Shown: positions 27,247 through 37,273, numbered from the stretch's first letter. The stretch: DNA of 64,000 bases from Acinetobacter piscicola (GCF_015218165.1 NZ_CP048659.1:1488001-1552000); one strand, 5' to 3'. Numbers and translations: made by a program. Notes: a model not told the origin generated them from the letters alone.

Positions 27247-28266
27247 ATGTCTATAGCGCAAATCATTCAAAATGCTTGGAACCGACAAGCAAAATGGTTG
27301 ATTGTTTTGCGCCCATTGTCATGGCTATATCGTTTGGGTTTTGTGGTCAACCGTCAGCTTTATCTATCTGGTATTAAACAGCGTTATCGTGCGCCTGTGC
27401 CTGTGATGATTATTGGAAATATTACTGTGGGCGGGAGTGGTAAAACACCATTGCTTATTCATTTGGTTAAATATTTGCAAGAAAGTGGTGTTCGTGTTGG
27501 TGTGATTAGCCGTGGCTATGGTGGGAATGGTCCTTTTCCTGCGCAAGTGACTTTGGATTCTGTGCCTGAAACAGTGGGGGATGAGCCATGTTTGATTGTG
27601 CAATCCACTGATGTGCCGATGGTGGTGGGTTCAAATCGCAAAGCCAGTGTTGAATTGTTATTAAAACAGCATGAACTTGATCTGATCATTAGTGATGATG
27701 GTTTACAACATTGGGCATTAGACCGTCAAATTGAGTGGATTGTTTTGGATAATAATCGTGGGTTAGGGAATGAAAAACTCTTACCTGAAGGTTATTTGCG
27801 AGAGCCAGTATCTCGTTTACGGCAGAGTACGGTGATTGAACATGCACATCAACCGCAGTCTGCATTAAATATGCATTTAGAAGTTGCGGCACCCTATTTA
27901 CTCAATCCAAGCTATGACCAAGCTGAGATTTTTGATACCAGTTTGGATTATTATGCTGTGGTTGGAATTGGTTTTCCACAGCGCTTCTATCACACCTTGG
28001 AAAGTATGGGCGTACAGCATTTTCAATGTCATGAATTTCCAGACCATTATGATTATGAAATTCAAGACTTACAGTTTGAAGATAGCAACCCGATTATTAC
28101 GACTGAAAAAGATGCCGTAAAATTATTGCCGCTGTTAAAACAACACCCGCATTTTCAGCGTGAAATTTGGGTGATTCCTGTGGAAGCTGTGCTTTCAGAT
28201 GAATGTTATCACGTCTTAAATCAGCAACTGGCTGAACTAGGTATTGCACTTTCACAAGGTGAATAA
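27247..28266 (+). CDS. lpxK: Tetraacyldisaccharide 4'-kinase LpxK
   Basis: 339 residues. The P-loop is [13 protein letters not shown], followed by ISRGYGG, GDEPCLI and [11 protein letters not shown], all LpxK hallmarks. It is a peripheral inner-membrane enzyme that phosphorylates the 4' position of the lipid A disaccharide precursor. GAGGAA overlaps the msbA stop as ribosome site. The kdsB ATG lies one base after the stop. Confidence 0.96.
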   Translation: MSIAQIIQNAWNRQAKWLIVLRPLSWLYRLGFVVNRQLYLSGIKQRYRAPVPVMIIGNITVGGSGKTPLLIHLVKYLQESGVRVGVISRGYGGNGPFPAQVTLDSVPETVGDEPCLIVQSTDVPMVVGSNRKASVELLLKQHELDLIISDDGLQHWALDRQIEWIVLDNNRGLGNEKLLPEGYLREPVSRLRQSTVIEHAHQPQSALNMHLEVAAPYLLNPSYDQAEIFDTSLDYYAVVGIGFPQRFYHTLESMGVQHFQCHEFPDHYDYEIQDLQFEDSNPIITTEKDAVKLLPLLKQHPHFQREIWVIPVEAVLSDECYHVLNQQLAELGIALSQGE

Positions 28267-28267
28267 A

Positions 28268-29029
28268 ATGAAACATATCGTTATTCCTGCACGTTATTCG
28301 AGCTCTCGACTACCGGCTAAACCATTGCTGTTGATTCATGGTCGCCCAATGATTTTACGTGTGGTAGATCAAGCAAAAAAAGTTTTGGATTTTGATGACT
28401 TATGTGTAGCAACGGATGATGAACGTATTGCTGAGGTATGTCGTGCGGAAGGTGTAGATGTGGTGATGACTAATCCAAATCATCCGTCAGGTACAGACCG
28501 TCTCAGTGAAGTTGCTCGCCTAAAAGGTTGGGCAGCGGATGATATTATTGTGAATGTGCAAGGTGATGAACCTTTATTACCTGCGGCATTGGTACATCAA
28601 GTTGCTGATTTATTGGTGGCAAAACCAGATTGTTCAATGTCAACGTTGTGTGAACCGATTCATCAACTTGAAGAATTCGAGCGTGACAGTATTGTCAAAG
28701 TGGTGATGAGTCAATTGAATGAAGCTTTATATTTCAGTCGTTCACCGATTCCTTATGACCGTGAAGGTGCAAAGCAAGAGGTGAAAAATTTGCATCGTCA
28801 TGCTTATCGTCACTTAGGGTTATACGCTTATCGTGTGCGTTTATTACAAGATTATGTGACTTGGGATATGGGAACATTAGAACAGCTAGAAAGCCTAGAA
28901 CAGTTGCGTATTTTGGAGAATGGTCATCGCATTGCCATCGATGTTGCGCAAGTGAATTTACCACCGGGTGTGGATACACAAGCAGATTTGGATCGTTTAA
29001 ATGCCATGGATGTGTCAAATTTTGAATAA
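28268..29029 (+). CDS. kdsB: 3-deoxy-manno-octulosonate cytidylyltransferase KdsB
   Basis: 253 residues from ATG 28268. Motifs include [15 protein letters not shown] at the N-terminus, [16 protein letters not shown] and the RSPIPYDR segment. It activates Kdo as CMP-Kdo for transfer to lipid A by WaaA. Its place after lpxK links Kdo supply to lipid A kinase and export in one operon. Confidence 0.96.
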   Translation: MKHIVIPARYSSSRLPAKPLLLIHGRPMILRVVDQAKKVLDFDDLCVATDDERIAEVCRAEGVDVVMTNPNHPSGTDRLSEVARLKGWAADDIIVNVQGDEPLLPAALVHQVADLLVAKPDCSMSTLCEPIHQLEEFERDSIVKVVMSQLNEALYFSRSPIPYDREGAKQEVKNLHRHAYRHLGLYAYRVRLLQDYVTWDMGTLEQLESLEQLRILENGHRIAIDVAQVNLPPGVDTQADLDRLNAMDVSNFE

Positions 29030-29041
29030 TTGGCTGCAAAA

Positions 29042-30028
29042 ATGAGTATGAATCCTTCCAATGATCAAGTTTATCCTTGGCAAGAACAAGTATGGAAAAC
29101 GTTAACTGGGCGTTTTCCACAACTTGGACATGGTTTGTTGTTTTACGGTAAAAAAGGCTGTGGCAAATATGCATTTGCGCAGCATTTTTTGTCGTGGGTG
29201 TTATGTTTAAATAAACTACCTGATGCAGCATGTGGTGAATGTAGTAGTTGTTTGTGGCTCAAGTCAGATACACATCCGAATTATGTGCATATCAGTACGG
29301 ATGAAGACAATAAAAAGCAAAATGCCAAAATTAAAATCGAAAAAATTCGTGAGCTTTTGCCTTTTGTGCAGCAAACGGTAGATGGTTGGCGGGTAATCGT
29401 GATTGAGCCTGCGGAAGCATTGAATATCGCATCAAGTAATGCATTGCTAAAAACATTAGAAGAACCCGGCGAAAAGGTGCTGATTATTTTATTGGCAGCG
29501 CATTATCTAAAATTACCTGCGACCATTCGCAGTCGTTTACAGCATTTTGCTTTAGATCGTATTGCACCTGAGCAAGCACAGCATTATTTACAACAACATT
29601 TAACGACGGCATCTACACAACAAATTCAATTGTTAATGAATTTGTCGAATCAAATGCCATTACAAGCCATGCAGTTAGCCCAAAAAGAATGGTTAAATCG
29701 TCGTGCTGAATTTGTGCAAGATTGGCAAAAATTAGTCACGCAAAAAAGTATGCCTATGCAATTTGCGACCAAATGGAATAAAGAACTCAATTTTCAAGAT
29801 TTTATTGAAATGTTTGAGTATTTATTGGCGGATATGATCGCGGTAAAATTACAACAACAGATAAAAAACACCGATTTGACTTTAAATACACTCGCAGAGC
29901 AGTATGTTTTAGAGGTATTATTTTCAATCTATGAAGGTTTGCAGCAATCAAAAAGAAAAGTTGATCAAAATGTGCAAACCAATCTAATTATTGATCAACT
30001 TTCTATACAATTAATGAATGTTTCATAA
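29042..30028 (+). CDS. holB: DNA polymerase III delta' subunit HolB
   Basis: 328 residues from ATG 29042 (ATG 29048 and TTG 29030 are alternatives; no strong ribosome site). The clamp-loader AAA+ fold is shown by the degenerate P-loop YGKKGCGKYAFA, the zinc-finger cysteines ACGECSSCLWL, the SSNALLKTLEEPGE block and the arginine-finger region TIRSR. It loads the beta clamp with tau/gamma and delta. It precedes pilZ and tatD, a common order. Confidence 0.93.
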   Translation: MSMNPSNDQVYPWQEQVWKTLTGRFPQLGHGLLFYGKKGCGKYAFAQHFLSWVLCLNKLPDAACGECSSCLWLKSDTHPNYVHISTDEDNKKQNAKIKIEKIRELLPFVQQTVDGWRVIVIEPAEALNIASSNALLKTLEEPGEKVLIILLAAHYLKLPATIRSRLQHFALDRIAPEQAQHYLQQHLTTASTQQIQLLMNLSNQMPLQAMQLAQKEWLNRRAEFVQDWQKLVTQKSMPMQFATKWNKELNFQDFIEMFEYLLADMIAVKLQQQIKNTDLTLNTLAEQYVLEVLFSIYEGLQQSKRKVDQNVQTNLIIDQLSIQLMNVS

Positions 30029-30040
30029 TTTGGGGAAATA

Positions 30041-30385
30041 ATGATGCAACCACGTATGGGCGGTTTATTACAAGTTGTTATTGCAGATCGTGCAACTTTA
30101 CAAGCAAGTTATATGTCTTTTGTGCAAGGCGGTGGTTTATTTGTGCCTTCTAATCAAGCTGTGAAAATGGGTGAAGAAGTTTTCTTGTTGGCGACTTTAC
30201 CTGAACAATCACAAAAGATTCCATTAACAGGAAAAGTCATTTGGATTTCGCAAAAACAATCTGGCAAAAAGCCACAAGGTTTTGCGATCCAACTCAGTGG
30301 TGAAAAAGGCGTATATTACAAAAATGAAGCTGAAAAATTATTGGCGGGGGTAAAAGCCTCTGAACGTAATAGCTTTACCATGTAA
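30041..30385 (+). CDS. pilZ: Type IV pilus assembly protein PilZ
   Basis: 114 residues, single PilZ domain. Like the founding PilZ of type IV pili it lacks the RxxxR c-di-GMP-binding motif at the N-terminus, but has the beta-barrel core (FVQGGGLFVPS, VFLLATLP, GKVIWISQ). It likely acts through PilB/FimX-type partners in pilus biogenesis. GGGGA precedes tandem ATGs. It is 12 bp past holB and 31 bp before tatD. Confidence 0.9.
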   Translation: MMQPRMGGLLQVVIADRATLQASYMSFVQGGGLFVPSNQAVKMGEEVFLLATLPEQSQKIPLTGKVIWISQKQSGKKPQGFAIQLSGEKGVYYKNEAEKLLAGVKASERNSFTM

Positions 30386-30416
30386 GTCGCCATCGTTAGA
30401 AATTTAGGAAAAAATC

Positions 30417-31190
30417 GTGTTTGTTGATACCCATTGCCATTTAACTTTATTAGATCTTGCGCCTTATGCGGGGGATTTGGATGCAGCATTACAACAAGCA
30501 CGTGATGGTGGTGTGTGCAAATTTATGGCAATCTCTGTAGATTTGGATGATCATATTGCGCTATCTGCCATTGCTGCACGTCATGCTGATGTGGGATATA
30601 GTGTGGGTGTTCACCCATGTGAAGATATTGCCACAATGCAACGTGCAACTGTTGAAAAGTTAGTTGAGTTGGCACAGCCTGACAATGTTTGGGCATTGGG
30701 TGAAACTGGTTTAGATTATTTTCATAGTACAGCGTTTATTGCAGAACAAAAAGAATGTTTTGCCCGCCATATTCATGCTTCACATCTGATCAAAAAACCC
30801 GTGGTGGTACATACCCGTTCTGCAAAACATGACACTGTAGATATTATTCGTGCTGAAAAATCTACACATGGTATTTTGCATTGTTTTACTGAAGATTGGG
30901 AAACTGCCAAAGCTGTTTTGGATTGTGGTTATTACATTTCATTTTCTGGCATTGTGTCATTTAAAAATGCACAAGACCTCCGCGATGTTGCGAAGCAAGT
31001 GCCACTCGATCGAGTTTTAATTGAAACGGACAGTCCATATCTTGCGCCGATGCCATATCGGGGTAAAAGCAATGAGCCAAAATACGTTCCCTATGTAGCC
31101 AAAGCCTTAAGTGATGTATATGATAAAACACTTGAGGAAATTGGATTAATCACATCACAAAATTTTGAAAATTTACTCAGACAAAATTAA
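30417..31190 (+). CDS. TatD-family metal-dependent hydrolase/DNase
   Basis: 257 residues from GTG 30417 with AGGAA upstream. It has the TIM-barrel metal motifs VDTHCHL, LGETGLDYF, VVHTRSA, HCFTE and ETDSPYLAP. TatD relatives are 3'-5' exonucleases or AP endonucleases; in the holB-pilZ neighbourhood this is usually the YcfH-type paralogue. The exact substrate is unknown. Confidence 0.93.
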   Translation: MFVDTHCHLTLLDLAPYAGDLDAALQQARDGGVCKFMAISVDLDDHIALSAIAARHADVGYSVGVHPCEDIATMQRATVEKLVELAQPDNVWALGETGLDYFHSTAFIAEQKECFARHIHASHLIKKPVVVHTRSAKHDTVDIIRAEKSTHGILHCFTEDWETAKAVLDCGYYISFSGIVSFKNAQDLRDVAKQVPLDRVLIETDSPYLAPMPYRGKSNEPKYVPYVAKALSDVYDKTLEEIGLITSQNFENLLRQN

Positions 31191-31232
31191 ATTTAATGCC
31201 ATAGATATAAGATTAAGAAGAGAGTTTATCGA

Positions 31233-31853
31233 GTGAAGATGGATCGTCAGGCTCAGTTTAGAGCAAGAGAAGCATTAATTTTTCAGGTGGCTGAACAGTT
31301 ATTGCTAGAAAATGGTGAGTCAGGCATGACGCTTGATGCTTTGGCAGCCGAACTAGATCTCGCAAAAGGGACGCTCTATAAACATTTTCAGAGTAAAGAT
31401 GAATTGTACATGTTGCTGATTATTCGTAATGAGCGCATGTTGTTGGAAATGGTCAAAGATACAGAAAAGGAATTTCCTGAGCATTTGGCTTTTTTTATGT
31501 TGCATCATTTGCATCATCCTGAACGTACTGTGTTATTTCATCAAATTGAAGAACGTTTATCGACGACAGGACAAGGGATTCATGATTTATTTCATGAGCT
31601 TTACCAAGTGCGTAAGCAACGATTGCGCATTATCATTCGTATGACTGATCAATATTTGGCAGACATTGACAGTCAAATGTCAGGGCGTGATTATTTGGCT
31701 TCAATTTGGTCAATCACCCATGGTGGTGCTGCAATTCTTAACTCGAGTTTTTACCAACGTTATTTGGGTTCAAGAGACACTTTGCGTGTGGCGTTGATTG
31801 ATCAAGCTTTATTGATGCCAAAACATGCCCAATCTGTTGGCGAGTTTGGCTAA
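31233..31853 (+). CDS. TetR/AcrR-family transcriptional regulator
   Basis: 206 residues. The N-terminal helix-turn-helix is MTLDALAAELDLAKGTLYKHFQSKDELYMLL, here split over residues 32-63. The C-terminal ligand domain is unlike well-known subgroups. It lies 42 bp after tatD and only 3 bp before gspH, so it appears to be the first gene of the pseudopilin operon and may regulate it. GTG 31233 or ATG 31239 could be the start. Confidence 0.9.
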   Translation: MKMDRQAQFRAREALIFQVAEQLLLENGESGMTLDALAAELDLAKGTLYKHFQSKDELYMLLIIRNERMLLEMVKDTEKEFPEHLAFFMLHHLHHPERTVLFHQIEERLSTTGQGIHDLFHELYQVRKQRLRIIIRMTDQYLADIDSQMSGRDYLASIWSITHGGAAILNSSFYQRYLGSRDTLRVALIDQALLMPKHAQSVGEFG

Positions 31854-31856
31854 GTC

Positions 31857-32423
31857 ATGAATAAGCCATCATCATTTATTCTACAAAAAGGGTTTACCTT
31901 GATTGAGTTGATGGTGGTCATTGTGATTGTAAGCATTATGGCATCTTTGATCATGCTCAATATTGATGGTGTGGATCATCGTAAAGCCTTGCAAGCACGT
32001 GAATTTTTATTGCTGGATTTAAAGAAAATAAACCGTGATGCCAATGATCAAGCACAGATCTATGCGCTTGATATTTTACCAGCTACGGATGTTGCACCAT
32101 TTCGCTATAAGCTTGTGCAATATCAGCCTTTTACTGAAAGTGCTGATAAAAGTTTAAGAGTGATCGAAGGAAAACCATGGAAAGATGTACAAAATTTTGA
32201 TTTGCGTAGCTTGCCTGAACGCGTGTCATTTGTTGTACAAAGCCAAGAACATCGTTTTGTAAATGCCAATAATGCTGATTTGTTGGGAAATAATGCCCCT
32301 AAAGTCATTTGGTTTGGTAATGGTGAGGCGAAACCTGTCAAAATTCAAATGTATTATGATCAAAAGCCAATTGGTGCTTTGATTGATTTGGATTATTTGG
32401 GAAAAGTCACAGATGAAGAATAA
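31857..32423 (+). CDS. gspH: Type II secretion minor pseudopilin GspH
   Basis: 188 residues with a type III signal: basic leader ending KG followed by FTLIELMVVIVIVSIMA, giving the prepilin peptidase (PilD) cleavage site and Glu5. The globular domain carries the VSFVVQS region of GspH. It joins the tip complex of the T2SS pseudopilus in the periplasm. It is cotranscribed with gspI, gspJ and gspK. Confidence 0.88.
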   Translation: MNKPSSFILQKGFTLIELMVVIVIVSIMASLIMLNIDGVDHRKALQAREFLLLDLKKINRDANDQAQIYALDILPATDVAPFRYKLVQYQPFTESADKSLRVIEGKPWKDVQNFDLRSLPERVSFVVQSQEHRFVNANNADLLGNNAPKVIWFGNGEAKPVKIQMYYDQKPIGALIDLDYLGKVTDEE

Positions 32424-32922
32424 AAAAATGAAGTGTGATTCCTTATCTCGTACTCAGGCACAATATGGTTTTACTGATGCTTTTTCATTTAATATTATTT
32501 TTGGACGTCCGACACCATCAAGCCGTGTGCACTTGAATCGTATTTTAGGGTTTACCCTCATTGAGGTTGTGGTGGCATTGGCAATTTTTGTGGTGGCTGC
32601 CATGGCGCTGACCAAAGTAGCAATGCAATATACTCAGTCTACAGCAAATGCGATTTTAAGAACAAAAGCGCAATTTGTGGCACAAAATCAAGTCGCGTTG
32701 ATGGAAATTAATCAAGCGAAATTGACAGGAACCCAGTCTGAACAAATTACGTCGCAAGGTGAAACCTGGCAAGTCGATAAAAAAGCTGAAAGCACGATCA
32801 GTCCAAACATTCAAAAAATAGAGATCCAAATTAGTTTATATAATCCTGAAACTCATAAAGTGGAAGCAGGTATTACCAATGCTGTGTTTTTTAACAATCC
32901 ACAAAAAAATGTTCAATCCTAG
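32413..32922 (+). CDS. gspI: Type II secretion minor pseudopilin GspI
   Basis: The prepilin site G-FTLIEVVVALAIFVVAAMA is clear, with Glu5. From the first usable ATG (32413, overlapping gspH) the leader would be 46 residues, far longer than the usual 6-10. A GTG at 32527 gives a leader of eight residues (VHLNRILG), which fits the family better but has no obvious ribosome site. The mature domain length fits GspI. It forms the I-J-K tip complex. Confidence 0.85.
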   Translation: MKNKKMKCDSLSRTQAQYGFTDAFSFNIIFGRPTPSSRVHLNRILGFTLIEVVVALAIFVVAAMALTKVAMQYTQSTANAILRTKAQFVAQNQVALMEINQAKLTGTQSEQITSQGETWQVDKKAESTISPNIQKIEIQISLYNPETHKVEAGITNAVFFNNPQKNVQS

Positions 32923-32936
32923 TTTGAGTGTATTTC

Positions 32937-33581
32937 ATGTCTAATCAAACAAAAACACAAGGATTTACATTGATTGAACTGATGGTTGCCATTGCAATCT
33001 TTGCTGTTTTGGCGGCGTTGGGTTGGAAAATTTTTGATTATCTAAATAAAGTCAAAGAACGAAATGCGATGCATGAGCAAAATTTGGGACAACTACAAGA
33101 AGCATATCAGCAAATGCAACGCGATACCTTGCAAATTATTCCTGTAACAGCGAGTATGGGACAACAAATATTGCCTGCATTGCAACTCGATCAGCAGAAA
33201 TTGAGTTTTAGTAAAACAGGGATGACTGATCCTTTGAAGCAGGGACTTGCCAGTTTTGAGCGCGTTGAATATGTTTATAGCGCACAAGATAAAAAATTAT
33301 ATCGTTTGAAATATAGCAATTTGAATTTATCTGCTGCTGCACAGCCTTTATCGAGTGTACTGCTCAACGATGTCGATCAATATCAGGTCAGTACGCTAAA
33401 CCCGAACGAAGGTGAGCGGTGGCCTGATGAAAATGCCTTTAATGAGCGTCAATTACCACGAGGCATTAAAATTAAAGTGATGATCCGTGATGTTGAATAT
33501 GAGTGGATTTTTAGTTTATTGGATACTGAGTTTTTGCGTGAGCAAACGAGTGCGAGTACACCTGTCAATAATGGATCATGA
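32937..33581 (+). CDS. gspJ: Type II secretion minor pseudopilin GspJ
   Basis: 214 residues from ATG 32937 (GTG 32928 is the alternative). Short basic leader ending QG, cleavage before FTLIELMVAIAIFAVLAALG. The mature part ends with IKIKVMIRDVEYEWIF, the GspJ-like C-terminal strands. It lies between gspI and gspK and works in the pseudopilus tip. Confidence 0.88.
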   Translation: MSNQTKTQGFTLIELMVAIAIFAVLAALGWKIFDYLNKVKERNAMHEQNLGQLQEAYQQMQRDTLQIIPVTASMGQQILPALQLDQQKLSFSKTGMTDPLKQGLASFERVEYVYSAQDKKLYRLKYSNLNLSAAAQPLSSVLLNDVDQYQVSTLNPNEGERWPDENAFNERQLPRGIKIKVMIRDVEYEWIFSLLDTEFLREQTSASTPVNNGS

Positions 33582-33593
33582 TTTGAGAAAAAT

Positions 33594-34541
33594 ATGAAGC
33601 AGCAAAAAGGAATCGCATTAATTACCATTTTGGTCATGGTGGCTTTAGCAACTATTCTTGCTGCAAGTATTGCTAAACGCCAATATGCTGCTAATGAAAA
33701 TACCGCAGTATTGATGCGTCAAAATCAAGCATTGAATTATGCCAAAAGTGCTGAAGATTTTTTTTCCGAATTATTGATTCAAGATGCACAAAACAGTCCA
33801 AATACGGATAATTTGCAAGAAAATTGGGCAAAGCCAATGCCTGCCTTTCCTATTGAAGGTGGTTTTATCACAGGCACACTCAAAGATGAGTCTGGAAAAT
33901 TTAATTTAAATAGCTTATTTACAACAGATGGAAAAGTGAATGAGGAAAATAAAGTCTATTTTGAGCGTATTTTAGTCCGTGTAGGCTTAGCTGCGGAAAT
34001 TAGCCAAGCGGTGATCGATTGGCAAGATCAAGATGATCTTCCTATGGGGGCGATGGGTGCAGAAAGTAATTATTACAACGGCTTACAACCCTCATATTCT
34101 GCGGCAAATCGTCCATTTTTTAGTGTGGAAGAATTGAAACTTGTACGAGGCTTTGAAGGCACGAAATACGACTTAATCCAACAATATGTGTCTGCATTAC
34201 CTGATGTGACGAGTAAAATTAACATCAATACTGCACCTGCCTTAGTTTTGGCTGCATTAGATCCCAAACTCGATGTTGCAAGTGTCGCAAGCTTACAAAA
34301 ACAAAAGCTCGAAAAAATGGAAAACTTTAATAGTGTGCAAGATCTATTGGGTGTTGATGCATTTAAAAGTATAGACCCTGCAAACAAAGCCATGGCAGAA
34401 AAAGTTTTTGATGTAAAAAGTGGTTATTTTAAAGCAGAAATCGAAGTGGCATTAAACAATCGAAATCGTCAAATGAGTAGTTATTTGATGCGTAAAAACA
34501 ATACAGTGGTCGTGTATGCTCGTAGTTTGGCACCATTTTAA
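33594..34541 (+). CDS. gspK: Type II secretion minor pseudopilin GspK
   Basis: 315 residues. GspK is the one pseudopilin that lacks Glu5; here the N-terminal helix reads KGIALITILVMVALATILAA, matching that rule. A large alpha domain follows, with QGNPDPGGKFNLN-like features (DESGKFNLNSL) and the SAE segment (YAKSAEDFF). The helix-hairpin-helix-like SKININTAPALVLAAL is typical. It caps the pseudopilus. Last gene of the operon. Confidence 0.9.
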   Translation: MKQQKGIALITILVMVALATILAASIAKRQYAANENTAVLMRQNQALNYAKSAEDFFSELLIQDAQNSPNTDNLQENWAKPMPAFPIEGGFITGTLKDESGKFNLNSLFTTDGKVNEENKVYFERILVRVGLAAEISQAVIDWQDQDDLPMGAMGAESNYYNGLQPSYSAANRPFFSVEELKLVRGFEGTKYDLIQQYVSALPDVTSKININTAPALVLAALDPKLDVASVASLQKQKLEKMENFNSVQDLLGVDAFKSIDPANKAMAEKVFDVKSGYFKAEIEVALNNRNRQMSSYLMRKNNTVVVYARSLAPF

Positions 34542-34747
34542 ATTCAATACTAAATTGTTGGACAATATCACCACATGCGATTGTAAAATAAAATATGCTG
34601 ATAAAATCACGAAGAGCAGGGGATGAATCTGATGATTTTTTGTTTATACCTTTTACCTATTGCAATGAACGTTAAAATTAATCCTCAGCGTCAGTGTTTT
34701 GCTTTATAATCAAATTTCTTCACTATTCTTTTTGTAAAATTTGACAC

Positions 34748-35344
34748 ATGTTAATTCGTAAGTTATTTAAATTTGAAAATGCACATATTGTGCGTAACTG
34801 TACCTCGGATCGTTGTAAACGTTCGATTCATGGCCACAGTTATAAAGTAGAATTGTTGCTTAAAGCTTCGAAGCTTGATCATGGTCAAATGGTCTATGAC
34901 TTTGGGTTGCTCAAGGGTGTGATTAAAGACATTTTTGATAGTTTTGATCACGCAATTTGTTTTTGGCAAGATGATAGTGCTGAGTACATTCAAGCTTGCA
35001 AAACTTTTAGTGCGCGTTGGGTGGCTTTACCTGTATCTCCTTCAGCAGAGCAATTTTCCCGTATTTTTTTCTTTTTGGCACAGCAGGTTCTTCAATCGAC
35101 CATTACTCAAAATGGCGAAGGCGATGTTGAAGTCTATTCAGTGATTGTGCATGAAACCGATACAGGCTATGCACAAAGTTTTATTGAAGATATTGAAAAT
35201 GAACAAATGGGCATTTTAAGTTTAGAGGACATTGTTTTTTCAGAACAAGTTCAAGCAGAATGGCATGACCCTGAAATGTATGAGAACCTGAAAAAAGGTT
35301 TGAAATTTCAAAATCCTACGGTAGATTTACAAGTTAAATTGTAA
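34748..35344 (+). CDS. 6-carboxytetrahydropterin synthase (QueD) family
   Basis: 198 residues. The zinc and catalytic motifs of the family are present: FENAH at residue 9-13, the HGHS pair near 29-32, YDFG, FDHAI and VHETDTGYA. E. coli QueD has about 120 residues; this one has a longer central insert and about 60 extra C-terminal residues. It likely acts in queuosine/preQ0 precursor synthesis, but the extra length leaves a different pterin role open. No queC, queE or queF is adjacent. Confidence 0.85.
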   Translation: MLIRKLFKFENAHIVRNCTSDRCKRSIHGHSYKVELLLKASKLDHGQMVYDFGLLKGVIKDIFDSFDHAICFWQDDSAEYIQACKTFSARWVALPVSPSAEQFSRIFFFLAQQVLQSTITQNGEGDVEVYSVIVHETDTGYAQSFIEDIENEQMGILSLEDIVFSEQVQAEWHDPEMYENLKKGLKFQNPTVDLQVKL

Positions 35345-35430
35345 TTTTTTATAGCATTATAAATGAGATCAAAATTTAGATCGAAAATGGATTGGCTTCA
35401 GGGCTAAGAGTAAATGAGGGATTGAACACA

Positions 35431-36144
35431 GTGCAATTCACTGAACAAGAGCAAGCAAAATTAAATCAAGTTCGCTTGGATGAAAGTTGGAAAGCAGGTT
35501 TGGCTGAGTTTTTAGTGGGTCCAAAGATGGATCATTTACGTGCATTCTTAAAATCACAATTTGCTGAAAATAAACAAATTTATCCTGAAAACTCCCTAAT
35601 CTTTAATGCATTGGATACAACACCTTTGCATAAAGTTAAAGTGGTGATCTTGGGGCAAGATCCTTATCACGGCCCAAATCAAGCGCATGGTTTGAGTTTT
35701 TCAGTACAAAAGGGGGTTGCATTACCTCCATCTTTGCGTAATATCTTTCATGAATTGCATAATGACCTCGGCATTGCGGTGTCAAAACATGGCGATTTAA
35801 CTCGATGGGCAGAACAAGGTGTACTTTTACTCAATAGTGTATTGACCGTCGAAGCAGGGCAACCGACTTCACACCAAAAACAAGGTTGGGAAGAATTCAC
35901 CGATACTGTGATCGATGTGATTAATGAGCAGTGTACCCATGTCGTGTTTATCTTGTGGGGTGCTTATGCACAACGTAAAGGACAACGTATAGACCAAGAA
36001 AAACATCTCGTATTAAAAGCCGCCCACCCTTCACCTTTGGCAGCAAATCGTGGTGGTTTTTTTGGTTGTAAGGTATTTTCCAAAACAAATAATTATCTGA
36101 AACAAAATGGCATTGAGCCAATAGACTGGCAGCTGGACGCATGA
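35431..36144 (+). CDS. ung: Uracil-DNA glycosylase Ung
   Basis: 237 residues from GTG 35431, with GAGGG upstream; the frame extends to 35392 but the family N-terminus (xQFTEQEQ) begins at the GTG. The water-activating loop is GQDPYHGPNQAHGLSFSV and the Leu-loop is HPSPLAANRGGFFG. It removes uracil from DNA to start base excision repair. Its stop overlaps the next gene (ATGA). Confidence 0.96.
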   Translation: MQFTEQEQAKLNQVRLDESWKAGLAEFLVGPKMDHLRAFLKSQFAENKQIYPENSLIFNALDTTPLHKVKVVILGQDPYHGPNQAHGLSFSVQKGVALPPSLRNIFHELHNDLGIAVSKHGDLTRWAEQGVLLLNSVLTVEAGQPTSHQKQGWEEFTDTVIDVINEQCTHVVFILWGAYAQRKGQRIDQEKHLVLKAAHPSPLAANRGGFFGCKVFSKTNNYLKQNGIEPIDWQLDA

Positions 36145-37265
36145 CAAATTCTCCCGAAAGTAATCTCTATCATCCTGATTTAATTATTGAAGAAGCAGCC
36201 AATGGTTGGCGTGTAATTCGATTAAATCGTCCAAAATCGTTGCATGCCTTGGATGAGTCCATTGTTGCAGCTTTATTAAAATTATTTGAAGATTTTCATA
36301 CAGATGATCAAGTTAAAGCAATTTGGTTAGATTCAACTACACCTAAAGCATTTTGTGCGGGTGGTGATGTACGAAAATTACGCCAACTTGTGATTAATAA
36401 TGAAGTTGATGTAGCCAATCAATTCTTTAAAACAGAATATGCACTTGACTTACTTTTACATGACTATGCTAAACCCATCGTGGTTTGGGGGGAAGGTTAT
36501 GTGATGGGCGGTGGTTTAGGCTTGTTTATGGCTGCCCCTTTCCGTTTAGTTACCCCTTACTCACGTTTAGCGATGCCTGAAGTCAATATTGGTTTATATC
36601 CTGATGTTGGTGCGACACGCTTCCTTGCAGATCGTGGACCTGTTGGTTTGTTTACAGGTTTAACGGGATCGATCATGACTGCGGCAGGTGGTTATGGGAT
36701 TGGTTGGGCGACCCATATTTGTGATGCACAACGTGATGTCGTATTACAAAAGCTTATTGATATTGACTGGGATCATTATCCTGCGGGTGATTTTCGCGCA
36801 TTGGATGACACCTTAAACAGTTTACACCGTCCAGTATCGCCTGGTCCTTTGCAAAACTCGTTGGATGTGATTCATAGTGTTTGTCGTGGTGTGAACTTCC
36901 AACAAGATTATGATGCGATTATTGGTTTGAGTGAAGCGCGTAGTGATTGGTTACGTCAAGCCAGCGAGAACTTGCAAAAGGGGTCACCAAGTACTGCTGC
37001 ACTGACTTGGTTGTTATGGCAATGGGGGCGTCAAGTTCATCCATGGAGTGAAGTGTTTGAGTTAGAAGCACAAATTTCTGATTGGAAGATCCGTCATCCT
37101 GATTTTGTGGAAGGTGTTCGTGCACGTTTGGTGGATAAGGATTTATCACCTGAATGGCAAGAAGTTGAATCAATGACGCTCAAAGGTATTCTTGCAAGTC
37201 ATCCACCGATCACAACGATCGAAAGCTGGAATGCATTACTTCGTCATTATGATGTTATTGCATGA
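36141..37265 (+). CDS. Enoyl-CoA hydratase/isomerase-family protein (HIBCH-like)
   Basis: 374 residues, longer than plain enoyl-CoA hydratases (about 260) and matching 3-hydroxyisobutyryl-CoA hydrolase-type members. The oxyanion-hole segments are FCAGGDVRKL and EGYVMGGGLGLFMAAPFRL, followed by AMPEVNIGLYPDVGATRFL. The C-terminal extension (LARLVDKDLSPEW-like) is the HIBCH family tail. It may act in valine degradation, but no other valine gene is adjacent; it is coupled to ung by a four-base overlap. Confidence 0.85.
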   Translation: MTNSPESNLYHPDLIIEEAANGWRVIRLNRPKSLHALDESIVAALLKLFEDFHTDDQVKAIWLDSTTPKAFCAGGDVRKLRQLVINNEVDVANQFFKTEYALDLLLHDYAKPIVVWGEGYVMGGGLGLFMAAPFRLVTPYSRLAMPEVNIGLYPDVGATRFLADRGPVGLFTGLTGSIMTAAGGYGIGWATHICDAQRDVVLQKLIDIDWDHYPAGDFRALDDTLNSLHRPVSPGPLQNSLDVIHSVCRGVNFQQDYDAIIGLSEARSDWLRQASENLQKGSPSTAALTWLLWQWGRQVHPWSEVFELEAQISDWKIRHPDFVEGVRARLVDKDLSPEWQEVESMTLKGILASHPPITTIESWNALLRHYDVIA

Positions 37266-37273
37266 TTGTTTAA

